From Pseudomonas panipatensis (GTDB lineage Bacteria; Pseudomonadota; Gammaproteobacteria; Pseudomonadales; Pseudomonadaceae): a stretch of 64,000 nucleotides of DNA. A program made the translations under genes and the position numbers. A model generated the notes under the pieces. The model searched no databases. It was not told the origin of the DNA and saw only the letters and a program-made list of their open reading frames with translations. This document shows positions 36,721-43,982 of the stretch, piece after piece. The stretch covers positions 186,001-250,000 of the forward strand of contig NZ_FNDS01000002.1 in NCBI RefSeq assembly GCF_900099785.1, given 5' to 3'. Position 1 is the stretch's first letter; the number at the start of each line of letters is the position of its first letter.

Positions 36721-38805
36721 ATGCGCAACCAATATCGCCTGGGTATCGACGCCGGCGGCACCTTCACCGACTTCATCCTGGCCGACCGCGACGGCGGCGT
36801 GCAGTTGTTCAAAGCCCCCTCCACGCCACAGGACGGCACCCTGGCCATTCGCGCCGGCCTCGCGCAGATTGCCGAGGCCACCGGGCGCACCCCGGCCGAG
36901 CTGATCGCCAACTGCGACCTGTGCATCAACGGAACCACCGTCGCCCTCAACGCGCTGATCGAGTGCACCGGGGTCAAGGTCGGCCTGCTCTGCACCGCCG
37001 GTCACGAGGACAGCCTGGAAATCCGCCTCGGCCACAAGGAAGAAGGCCACCGCTACGACGCCCATTACCCCCAGGCACACATGCTGGTGCCGCGCCACCT
37101 GCGCCGCCCGATCGGCGGCCGCATCCTCGGCGACGGCCGCGAGCACAGCCCGCTGGACGAGCGCGCGATACACGACGCCATCGACTACTTCCGCGCCGAG
37201 GGCGTGGCAGCAGTGGCCATCTCCTTCGTCTGGTCGGTGCGCAACCCCAGCCATGAGAAACGCGCCGCCGAACTGGTGCGCGCCGCGCTGCCGGGAGTCT
37301 TCGTCTGCAGCGGCTACGAAGTCTTCCCGCAGATCCGCGAGTACACCCGCACCTCCACCACCGCGGTCAACGCCTACCTGAGCCCGGTGATGGCGCGCTA
37401 CGTCGAGCGCATCGACGCGCTCTTCGAGGAGCTGGGCGCGCAGCAACCGGTGCGCTACTTCCAGTCCAACGGCGGCCTGGCCCCGGGCCATGTGATGCGC
37501 GAACGCGCGGTCAACGCGATCAACTCCGGTCCGGCCTCGGCACCCCAGGCAGGCCTGTCGGTGGCCCGCCCGTTCGGCATCGACAACGTCATCACCGTGG
37601 ACATGGGCGGCACCTCCTTCGACATCACCCTGACCAACGCCGGACGCACCAACTTCAGCAAGGACGTGGACTTCCTCCGCCAGCGCATCGGCGTCCCCAT
37701 GATCCAGGTGGAAACCCTCGGTGCCGGCGGCGGCTCCATCGCTCACCTGGACGAGTTCGGCATGCTCCAGGTCGGCCCGCGCAGCGCCGGCGCCAAGCCG
37801 GGCCCGGTGTGTTACGGCAAGGGCGGGACCGAACCGACCGTGACCGACGCCAACCTGGCCCTGGGCTACCTGCCGGACGGCGCCCTGCTCGGCGGCAGCA
37901 TCCGCCTCGACCGCCAGGCGGCGCTGGACGCCATCCGCAGCAAGATCGCCGATCCGCTGGGCATCAGCGTCGAGCGTGCGGCCTTCGGCATCACCACCCT
38001 GGTGAACCTGAACATGGTCAACGGCATCCGCCGCGTGTCCATCGAACGTGGCCACGACCCGCGCGACTTCGCCCTGATCGGTGCCGGCGGCGCAGCGGGC
38101 ATGCACGTGGTGCGCCTGGCCGAGGAGATCGGCATGCAGACCGTGTTGATCCCCAAGGTGGCCTCGGGCCTGTGCGCCTTCGGCCAGATCCTCTCGGACG
38201 TGCGCTACGACCAGTTGACCAGCCTGCCGATGCGCCTGGACCCGGATCACGTCGACCTGCCGCAACTCAACCGCGCCCTCGCCGAGCTGCGTCAGCAGGG
38301 CTTGGTCAACCTGCGGGACGATGGTTTCGGCGACGAAGCCAGCAGTTGCCACTACACCCTGGAAATGCGCTACCTCGGACAGATCCACGAGTGCAGCGTC
38401 GAGCTGGAGCGCCACCAGTTGGACGCGAGCGGGCTGGCCGAGCTGATCGAGTCGTTCCACCGCCGCCACCAGACGCTGTACTCCTATAGCGAGTCGGGCA
38501 GCCCGGTGGAGTTGGTGAACCTGGAATGCTCGGTGATCGGCCACCTGCCGCGACCGCCTCAGCCGGAACTGCAAGGCCCGGCCAATCCGCCGGCGGCGGT
38601 GCCGGACAACCTGCGCCCGATGCTCTTCAGCGCCGACGGCAACTGGCAGTCCACCGCGGTGTTCGACGGCAACCGCCTGCTGCCGGGGCAGACCGTGCAC
38701 GGGCCCTGCGTGATCGAGGAAGACACCACCAACATCGTGGTCCCCCCGGGTTGGCGTGCCACCCTGGAACCGTCCGCCACCTACCGGGTGACGCGCGGCG
38801 CTTGA
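36721..38805 (+). CDS. hyuA: Hydantoinase A/oxoprolinase family subunit
   Basis: The ATP-binding subunit (694 residues) of the hydantoinase/oxoprolinase family. An actin-like ATPase fold is shown by RLGIDAGGTFTDFILAD at residues 6-22, TNCxGTT-like CINGTTVALNALIE (about 68-81) and DMGGTSFDITL (about 295-305). GAGGGSIAHLDEFGML (about 337-352) and IGAGGAAGMHVVRLAEEIGM (about 456-475) follow. It works as a complex with HyuB. No N-carbamoyl-amino-acid hydrolase gene, the usual partner in hydantoin breakdown, is nearby. A 5-oxoproline-like substrate or a carboxylase-type reaction is therefore also possible. CGGAG lies 7 bases before the ATG. Confidence 0.9.
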   Translation: MRNQYRLGIDAGGTFTDFILADRDGGVQLFKAPSTPQDGTLAIRAGLAQIAEATGRTPAELIANCDLCINGTTVALNALIECTGVKVGLLCTAGHEDSLEIRLGHKEEGHRYDAHYPQAHMLVPRHLRRPIGGRILGDGREHSPLDERAIHDAIDYFRAEGVAAVAISFVWSVRNPSHEKRAAELVRAALPGVFVCSGYEVFPQIREYTRTSTTAVNAYLSPVMARYVERIDALFEELGAQQPVRYFQSNGGLAPGHVMRERAVNAINSGPASAPQAGLSVARPFGIDNVITVDMGGTSFDITLTNAGRTNFSKDVDFLRQRIGVPMIQVETLGAGGGSIAHLDEFGMLQVGPRSAGAKPGPVCYGKGGTEPTVTDANLALGYLPDGALLGGSIRLDRQAALDAIRSKIADPLGISVERAAFGITTLVNLNMVNGIRRVSIERGHDPRDFALIGAGGAAGMHVVRLAEEIGMQTVLIPKVASGLCAFGQILSDVRYDQLTSLPMRLDPDHVDLPQLNRALAELRQQGLVNLRDDGFGDEASSCHYTLEMRYLGQIHECSVELERHQLDASGLAELIESFHRRHQTLYSYSESGSPVELVNLECSVIGHLPRPPQPELQGPANPPAAVPDNLRPMLFSADGNWQSTAVFDGNRLLPGQTVHGPCVIEEDTTNIVVPPGWRATLEPSATYRVTRGA

Positions 38806-38841
38806 TGTCCCGGGCGCGCACGCCGAATATCGGCGTGTTCC

Positions 38842-38870
38842 CAGCCCGGCAGCCTTGCGCTGCCGGGCTG
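38842..38870. terminator. Strong hairpin after hyuA
   Basis: A perfect 11-bp stem CAGCCCGGCAG / CTGCCGGGCTG with a 7-nt loop lies 36 bases after hyuA. No T-run follows, so termination may be partial or read-through into the regulator gene may occur. Confidence 0.5.
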
Positions 38871-38912
38871 CTCAAACAATAACAAGAGCTGCTTGAGTAG
38901 CTTGCTTGCAGT

Positions 38913-38946
38913 TCCTTTTTTCAATGCTGCCCTCTTTGAAAAAGGA
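38913..38946 (+). other. Leader hairpin covering the ribosome-binding site of the araC-type gene
   Basis: TCCTTTTTTCAA (38913-38924) can pair with TTGAAAAAGGA (38936-38946), leaving one bulged T. The second arm contains AAGGA, the likely ribosome-binding site of the regulator gene starting at 38950 or 38953. Folding would hide that site. Confidence 0.4.
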
Positions 38947-38952
38947 CGAATG

Positions 38953-39909
38953 ATGCCCACAGAACTATCGACCCACAGCTGGGCGCAGCCTGAACGACAG
39001 GCGCGCTGGGCCGAGGCCATCAGCGATACCTACTTCGCGCTGAGCCTCGAATTCAGCGCCGACCGCCCCTTCGATGGCCAACTGCAACGCTGGAGCACGC
39101 CGAGCACCGCGCTCAGCTTGTCGCACCTGAGCTCCAGCCAGCTCGGTTACTCGCGCAGCAAGGCCCAGATCGGCCAGGACCACGATGCCTTCTATCTGGT
39201 CACCGTACCCCGCCGCGCCGACGTGCACTTCGAGCAGGGCGGTCGCCAACTGAGCTGCAGCCCCGGCGGATTCATCGTCGAGCGCGGCGATGCCCCCTAC
39301 CGTTTCCACTACGGCGCCGACAACGACCTGTGGGTGCTCAAGCTGCCGGAGCGCGCCCTGCAAGGCCACCTGCGTGGCCCCGAGCGCTACACCCGCTACT
39401 GCTTCGACGCCACCCAGGGCCTGGGCCGCATCTTCGTCGAGCAACTCGACCTCTGCGCCCGACACTTCGACGCCTGCCCCGCGGCGGCCCGCCACCTGCT
39501 GCTGGAACAGGCCCTGTCGACCCTGCTGCTGGCCCTGCAACAGGACGAACGGGTGCTCGGCAGCGAAGGCTCCAATCTCAGCACCCTGCACCTCTCGCGC
39601 GTCGAACGCTACGTGGCGCAGAACCTCGGCGACCCGGACCTGTCACCGCAGTCCATCGCCAGCGCCTGCGGCCTGTCGGTGCGCTACCTGCACAAGCTCT
39701 TCGCCAGCACGCCCTTCACCCTCAGCGAATGGGTGCGTCAGCAGCGCCTGGAGGCGGTGCATCGCCAACTGCGCGACCCACAGTGCCACCTGTCCATCGG
39801 CGAGCTGGCGTTCCGCTGGGGCTTCAACGACCAGGCGCAATTCACCCGCGCATTCCGCCAGCAATTCGGTTGCACGGCCCGCGAAGTGCGCGGCGTCAGC
39901 ACCCACTGA
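38953..39909 (+). CDS. AraC-family transcriptional regulator
   Basis: Regulator of 318 residues with an N-terminal cupin-like ligand domain of the AraC_binding_2 type (about residues 35-190). The C-terminal DNA-binding domain has two helix-turn-helix units: LSPQSIASACGLSVRYLHKL (about 231-250) and SIGELAFRWGFNDQAQFTRAF (about 281-301), followed by FGCTAREVRG. Two adjacent ATGs (38950, 38953) are possible; AAGGA is better spaced for the second. It follows hyuA and is the obvious candidate to control the permease-porin and hyuBA units through the phased repeats found upstream of both. Confidence 0.9.
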   Translation: MPTELSTHSWAQPERQARWAEAISDTYFALSLEFSADRPFDGQLQRWSTPSTALSLSHLSSSQLGYSRSKAQIGQDHDAFYLVTVPRRADVHFEQGGRQLSCSPGGFIVERGDAPYRFHYGADNDLWVLKLPERALQGHLRGPERYTRYCFDATQGLGRIFVEQLDLCARHFDACPAAARHLLLEQALSTLLLALQQDERVLGSEGSNLSTLHLSRVERYVAQNLGDPDLSPQSIASACGLSVRYLHKLFASTPFTLSEWVRQQRLEAVHRQLRDPQCHLSIGELAFRWGFNDQAQFTRAFRQQFGCTAREVRGVSTH

Positions 39910-40008
39910 ACCCCGCTAGCGCCAGGCTCTGCGGAGAAACCGCGGCCTGAGGGCGATCCCCGCCCGGACGGCGAGCGAGGCAGAGCCGGACGCGGACGAG
40001 CCCCCGCG

Positions 40009-40488
40009 CTACTGCGGGAACCGCACCACCGGCCCCATGGGCTTGCTGCCCGGCGGCACATAGGCCGGAACGGGCGCGCCGGCGGCGCCCAGGGCGCGGG
40101 TGAAGGCGTAGATGGCCTTGAGATCGGCATCGCTCATCGCCCGCACGTTGAACCATGGCATCGGCGGGCGCGGCTGCATGCTGCGCGCGTGCTGCAGCCA
40201 TTGCCGCTCGCTCATGCCGGCCAGCAACAGGCGCAGGTTGGTCGCATAGGTGGTGCCCCAGGGGCCGGACCAGCCGAGCGCATCGCCGGTGAGCCAGAGC
40301 TTTTCGTCGACCTGGCCGTTCCGCCGGCCATAGTTCGGCGTGTGGCAGTCGTTGCAGCCGGAAACCCGGATCAGGTAGCGGCCGCGCTCCACCTGGCCGG
40401 CGCTGGCGGCGGGATCGGCCGCCATGGCGGCGCTGCTGGCGGCGGCCAGCAGCGCCCACGCACAGAAGACTTGCATCGACAGTTTCAT
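40009..40488 (-). CDS. Periplasmic mono-haem cytochrome c
   Basis: A 159-residue exported c-type cytochrome. It has a cleavable signal (MKLSMQVFCAWALLAAASSA onward to about residue 24), one haem site CNDCH (about 45-49) and a probable axial Met in PPMPWFNVRAMS. The C-terminus is Pro/Gly-rich (VPAYVPPGSKPMGPVVRFPQ). The ATG at 40488 has AGGAG upstream. It begins 10 bases after the TetR gene, so it is the last gene of a SnoaL-TetR-cytochrome operon. Its redox partner is not encoded here. It is convergent with the araC-type gene. Confidence 0.88.
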   Translation of the reverse strand: MKLSMQVFCAWALLAAASSAAMAADPAASAGQVERGRYLIRVSGCNDCHTPNYGRRNGQVDEKLWLTGDALGWSGPWGTTYATNLRLLLAGMSERQWLQHARSMQPRPPMPWFNVRAMSDADLKAIYAFTRALGAAGAPVPAYVPPGSKPMGPVVRFPQ

Positions 40489-40498
40489 CGGGAGACTC

Positions 40499-41107
40499 CT
40501 ACTTGGCTTTCGGCTGGGCGGCCTGAACCAGCGCGCGGATCGCCCAACGCCGAACCTTGCGGGCTTCGGCATCGTCCAGGCGCAGTACGTCCTTGAGCAC
40601 GATCATCGCCTCGGGCCCCATCACCAGCGCCAGGGCATGCTTGAGGGTTTTCAGCGCCGCCGGGCTGAAGCGCTCGCCGAGCGGATCGAGCGCCGCGTCG
40701 ATCAGCGGTGAGCGGCGGTTCTGGCGCGCCGGCAGGACGGCATCGGCCTCGCCACGCGCACTGAGTTCCAGCGACTGCGCGAGCATCATGCGCAGCGCGA
40801 CCTCGTTGGCCCGGGTCATGGCATGCAACGCATCGTCGACGCGCTCCAGCCGGGCCACGGCATTGCCGGCGGGCGCACCGGCGAGGATCTGATCGGCCTG
40901 CGGCGTATCCACGTCGATCGAGGCTTCGAGGTACAGCCCCTCGATCTTGGGGAAGTAGCGGTAGGCCGTGGCGCGCGAAACCATGGCCTGCGCCGCCACT
41001 TCCTCCAGCGTCGGCCGCCCGCCCTGGCGAATCAGCTCGGCGGCGGCCTGCAGCAGCGCCTGGCGCGTCCGCTGCTTCTGCTGATGGCGCAGATTCGACT
41101 GGGTCAT
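40499..41107 (-). CDS. TetR-family transcriptional regulator
   Basis: A 202-residue regulator. The N-terminal TetR helix-turn-helix is typical (TRQALLQAAAELIRQGGRPT then VAAQAMVSRATAYRYFPKIE, about residues 14-56). The C-terminal helical ligand domain is not assigned to a subfamily. The ATG overlaps the stop of the SnoaL-like gene as ATGA, indicating translational coupling. The inverted repeat at 41577-41594 in front of the operon is a plausible binding site for this protein (autoregulation). Confidence 0.9.
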   Translation of the reverse strand: MTQSNLRHQQKQRTRQALLQAAAELIRQGGRPTLEEVAAQAMVSRATAYRYFPKIEGLYLEASIDVDTPQADQILAGAPAGNAVARLERVDDALHAMTRANEVALRMMLAQSLELSARGEADAVLPARQNRRSPLIDAALDPLGERFSPAALKTLKHALALVMGPEAMIVLKDVLRLDDAEARKVRRWAIRALVQAAQPKAK

Positions 41108-41538
41108 TGCGCGGTTCCGGACGGCGACAGCTGCTGCTGGATGGCGGCCAGGTCGACCCAGACGTTCTCACGGCTGATCTGCCCGGCGGCGGAAAACTCG
41201 ATGACGTGCAACAAGCGGAACGACAGCGGCCGCCCGTGCCCCTCGATACCGAACGGGCGACCCGGCGCGCAGCCGCTCCAGAGCGCGTCGTCCACCATGA
41301 AGTTCGGCCCATAGAGACGCCGCAGCGACTTGACCTGGCCGTCCGACAAATCGGCGAACAAGGCTTCGTAGAACGGCCGGGCGCCCTCGCGGCCATGACT
41401 CGGGCCAGCCGGCCAGCCGACGATGTCGTGTTCGACGTCGGGCGCGAGGGTGGCGAGAACGCCGGCGACATCGTCGCGCGCCTCGAAGCCGAAGTGTTCG
41501 TCGATCTTGCGCGCCATTTCTTCGCGTGAGAGTGCCAT
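41104..41538 (-). CDS. SnoaL-like/NTF2-fold protein
   Basis: A 144-residue cytoplasmic protein of the SnoaL/nuclear transport factor 2-like fold. The pattern DDVAGVLATLAPDVEHDIVG then HGREGARPFYEALFADL matches polyketide-cyclase-type members, which include enzymes and ligand-binding proteins. The RLLHVIEFSAAGQISRENVW strand pair near residues 109-128 is typical. No catalytic residues can be assigned with certainty. It is the first gene of the operon with the TetR regulator (4-base overlap) and the cytochrome c gene. Confidence 0.82.
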   Translation of the reverse strand: MALSREEMARKIDEHFGFEARDDVAGVLATLAPDVEHDIVGWPAGPSHGREGARPFYEALFADLSDGQVKSLRRLYGPNFMVDDALWSGCAPGRPFGIEGHGRPLSFRLLHVIEFSAAGQISRENVWVDLAAIQQQLSPSGTAQ

Positions 41539-41576
41539 GGAAAGCTCCTTTCTTGCGTTGGTGACAGACTCAACTC

Positions 41577-41594
41577 ATGAGACAAAAATCTCAT
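41577..41594 (-). promoter_or_regulatory. Inverted repeat, candidate TetR operator
   Basis: ATGAGACAAAAATCTCAT is a perfect 6-bp inverted repeat with a 6-bp spacer, and it overlaps a second palindrome CTCATGAG (41574-41581). It lies 39-56 bases upstream of the SnoaL-like ATG, where a repressor would block the promoter of the SnoaL-TetR-cytochrome operon. I cannot place the -35 and -10 hexamers with confidence. Confidence 0.55.
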
Positions 41595-41729
41595 TACGAT
41601 AATTTATGGTCACCAACCGAAAAAATGCAAACGCCGTCCGTCCGCGCGCCGACGCACGGTGTGACAGCCGTCCGTGGGGAAGGGAGCAGTGCGCGACAAG
41701 CGCGGCCGAGGCGACGGATGGGCCGGCGG

Positions 41730-42083
41730 CTAAACCAGTACCTGGCGGGTACTGGCGATCAGCGCATGGACCCGGCGCACGACCTGTTCCTCGGTGGGGG
41801 TTTCAGGTCCGCGACCGCGAGGACAAGGCAGGCTCGGCGTGGTCCCGAACAGCCGGCAGATCAGCGGGCGCTGGTCATAGACCTCGCAGCCCTTGGGACC
41901 GAGGTGCACGCAGTTCCACTCGGCCAGGGCGGCCTCATGCTCGGCGGCGCTTTTCACGGGTAATCGCGACATTTCCTCGGACGATGCGGTGACCGGGCCG
42001 CAGCAGTCGTGGCAGCCGGGTACACAGGAGAAGTTCGGAATCTCCCGGCGCAGCTGGTCGATCTTACGGCTGTTGCAGCTCAT
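41730..42083 (-). CDS. YkgJ-family cysteine cluster protein
   Basis: A 117-residue cytoplasmic protein of the YkgJ/UPF0153 family, whose eight cysteines are thought to bind zinc or an Fe-S cluster. The motif is intact: FSCVPGCHDCCGPV (about residues 18-31), WNCVHLGPKGCEVYDQRP (about 56-73) and ICRLFG. A later CPRG Cys follows. Molecular function is unknown. The GAGGTG ribosome-binding site and a TATAAT at 42115-42110 lie just upstream. Confidence 0.85.
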   Translation of the reverse strand: MSCNSRKIDQLRREIPNFSCVPGCHDCCGPVTASSEEMSRLPVKSAAEHEAALAEWNCVHLGPKGCEVYDQRPLICRLFGTTPSLPCPRGRGPETPTEEQVVRRVHALIASTRQVLV

Positions 42084-42109
42084 GCAGGCACCTCGCTTGT
42101 GGGGCGCGA

Positions 42110-42115
42110 ATTATA
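42110..42115 (-). promoter_or_regulatory. -10 hexamer of the ykgJ-type gene
   Basis: The perfect hexamer TATAAT on the minus strand is 27 bases from the ATG. I do not see a good -35. Confidence 0.4.
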
Positions 42116-42245
42116 CCCGCTCGCCCCCGGCAACCCTGCACGGCAAAGGAATTTCCGTTCGCCGCTTGTCTCCGCCGGGGCGCCTGCAGGCGTTGCGCGC
42201 AGCCACTGCGTCAACCGGCCAGCGAACCTGACGCGGGGAAGACCG

Positions 42246-42251
42246 TATAAT
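42246..42251 (+). promoter_or_regulatory. -10 hexamer of the RDD gene
   Basis: TATAAT at this position lies 60 bases upstream of the RDD gene ATG. No convincing -35 is visible at normal spacing. Confidence 0.35.
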
Positions 42252-42311
42252 CCCCCGCCGATATCCGGGGAAGCGCCCCGCCCTGTCCACGCCCGAGCCT
42301 TGAAAATCGCC

Positions 42312-42824
42312 ATGTCCAAGCCCTTGCTTCAGCCGTCGGGGACATTCCCGCCGGCCAACCTGCTGCGTCGCGGCGCCGCGATGTTCTACGACTTCCTGCT
42401 GTGCGTGGCACTGATGATGGTGGTCACGCTGCTCTATCAACAGGTGCTGCTGCGCCTGATCCTCGGCGGCGACAAGTTGCGCCAGCTCGCCGACCAGGGC
42501 GGCCTGATCGGCGATCCGCTGCTCTCCAGCCTGCTGTTCGTCAGCCTGTTCGCCTTTTTCGCCAAGTTCTGGACCCACAAGGGCCAGACCCTGGGCATGC
42601 AAGTCTGGGGCGTCCGCGTACAGAACCGCGACGGCACGCCGATCAGCCTGATGCAGGCACTGCTGCGCTTCGTCATCGCCATCGCCTCCTGGGCCTGCTG
42701 TGGCCTCGGTTTCCTGTGGATGCTCTGGGACAAGGACAAGCGCACCTGGCATGACCGCTATTCGGAAAGCGTGGTGGTGCAGATTCCCAAGGACGTGCGC
42801 AAGAACAGCCAAGGGCGGAACTGA
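42312..42824 (+). CDS. RDD-family inner-membrane protein
   Basis: A 170-residue membrane protein with the RDD family pattern. An N-terminal LLRRGAAMFYDFLLCVALMM carries the Arg-Asp residues and the first helix. A second helix follows (LLFVSLFAFFAKFW), then GQTLGMQVWGVRVQNRDGTPI and a third helix with the closing KDKRTWHDRYSE. Some RDD proteins act as Na+/H+ exchangers in Bacillus-related species, but the role here is unknown. I chose the ATG at 42312 (MSKPLLQPSG); longer frames extend past the -10 element. It is convergent with lptG, with a bidirectional terminator between. Confidence 0.9.
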   Translation: MSKPLLQPSGTFPPANLLRRGAAMFYDFLLCVALMMVVTLLYQQVLLRLILGGDKLRQLADQGGLIGDPLLSSLLFVSLFAFFAKFWTHKGQTLGMQVWGVRVQNRDGTPISLMQALLRFVIAIASWACCGLGFLWMLWDKDKRTWHDRYSESVVVQIPKDVRKNSQGRN

Positions 42825-42845
42825 AGCGGAACGCCTTGTCCCATG

Positions 42846-42875
42846 AAAAAGCCGGCTTACGCCGGCTTTTTCTTT
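42846..42875. terminator. Bidirectional terminator between the RDD gene and lptG
   Basis: An 11-bp stem AAAAAGCCGGC / GCCGGCTTTTT with a TTAC loop has A and T tracts on both sides and sits between convergent genes. Confidence 0.9.
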
Positions 42876-42914
42876 GTAGCGCCATGAATCAACGGCGAAT
42901 GTGCCTGATCCGGC

Positions 42915-43982
42915 TCACCCCGCCCGCTTCAGCAGCAAGGCGCCAAGCACCGCGCAGACCGCCGCGGGCACCAGCACCGCCAGCAACGGCGGGAAGTTGA
43001 ACACCTGGCTGGACGGCCCGAGCAGGTCCTGGGCGATGCGGAAGGTGAAGCCCACCAGCACGCCGGTGAATACCCGCTGGCCAAGGGTCACGGTGCGCAG
43101 CGGACCGAAGATGAAGGAGATCGCCATCAGCACCAGGGCGGCGGTGACCGCCGGCTGCAGCACCTTGGTCCAGAACGCCAGCCAGTAGCGGTTGGTGCTC
43201 AGCCCCTGGTCCTTCAGGTAGTGGATGTAATCCCAGAGCCCGGTAATCGACAGGGCTTCCGGCTCCATCACCACCGTATTGAGCAGTTGCGGGCTGAGCT
43301 GGATGTTCCAGGGCTCGGTCGGCGCCGTCCGCACTTCGCTGCGCTTCTCCTCCGGGTGCAACAGCGTGGTGACCACCTCTTCCAGTTGCCACTGGTTGTC
43401 GCGGAATACCGCGCGCTTGGCGAAGCTGGAACTCTGCAGGCGGTGCTGCGCATCGAAATCGTAGCGGGTCACGCCATACAGAATGCCTTCCGGCTGTACC
43501 GCGTTGATATGGATGTATTCCTGGCCCTGGCGGTGCCACAGGCCGTTGCGCGAACTCAACGCGCCGCCACCGCTCTGCGCCAGGGCCCGATCGCTCTGCG
43601 CCGTGCTTTCGGTGTAGGGCACCACGTACTCGCCGATCAGGATGCCGACGAACATCAGCACCAGCATCGGCTTCATCACGGCCCAGACGATGCGCGACAG
43701 CGAGACGCCCGCCGCGCGCATGACGGTCAGTTCGCTGTTGGTGGCCAGGGTGCCAAGGCCGACCAGGCAGCCGATCAGCGCCGCCATCGGCAGCATGTCG
43801 TAGATCTTGCCGGGCGCGCTCAAGAGCACGAACTTGATGGCCGCCGCCAGGGTATAGCTCTGGTCGAGCGCCCCCAGCTGGTCGATGAAGTTGAACAACA
43901 GGGCCAGGCCGACGATCACGCCAAGGACCGCGAGAATGGCGACGAAAACGGTGCTGCCGATGTAACGGTCGATCTTACGCAT
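42915..43982 (-). CDS. lptG: LPS export permease LptG
   Basis: Inner-membrane subunit of the LptB2FG transporter, which extracts LPS from the inner membrane and pushes it onto LptC. The 355-residue product has membrane helices at about 11-35 and 56-125 and again at about 275-350 around a periplasmic jellyroll domain. The N-terminal IDRYIGSTVFVAILAVLGVI is family-typical. It starts inside the end of lptF (8-base overlap), so translation is coupled. Confidence 0.96.
   Translation of the reverse strand: MRKIDRYIGSTVFVAILAVLGVIVGLALLFNFIDQLGALDQSYTLAAAIKFVLLSAPGKIYDMLPMAALIGCLVGLGTLATNSELTVMRAAGVSLSRIVWAVMKPMLVLMFVGILIGEYVVPYTESTAQSDRALAQSGGGALSSRNGLWHRQGQEYIHINAVQPEGILYGVTRYDFDAQHRLQSSSFAKRAVFRDNQWQLEEVVTTLLHPEEKRSEVRTAPTEPWNIQLSPQLLNTVVMEPEALSITGLWDYIHYLKDQGLSTNRYWLAFWTKVLQPAVTAALVLMAISFIFGPLRTVTLGQRVFTGVLVGFTFRIAQDLLGPSSQVFNFPPLLAVLVPAAVCAVLGALLLKRAG

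Noticed and set aside
38842-38870. Riboswitch or attenuator before the araC-type gene
   Set aside because: There is one perfect stem but no multi-helix architecture I can match to a known riboswitch class. I kept it only as a hairpin.
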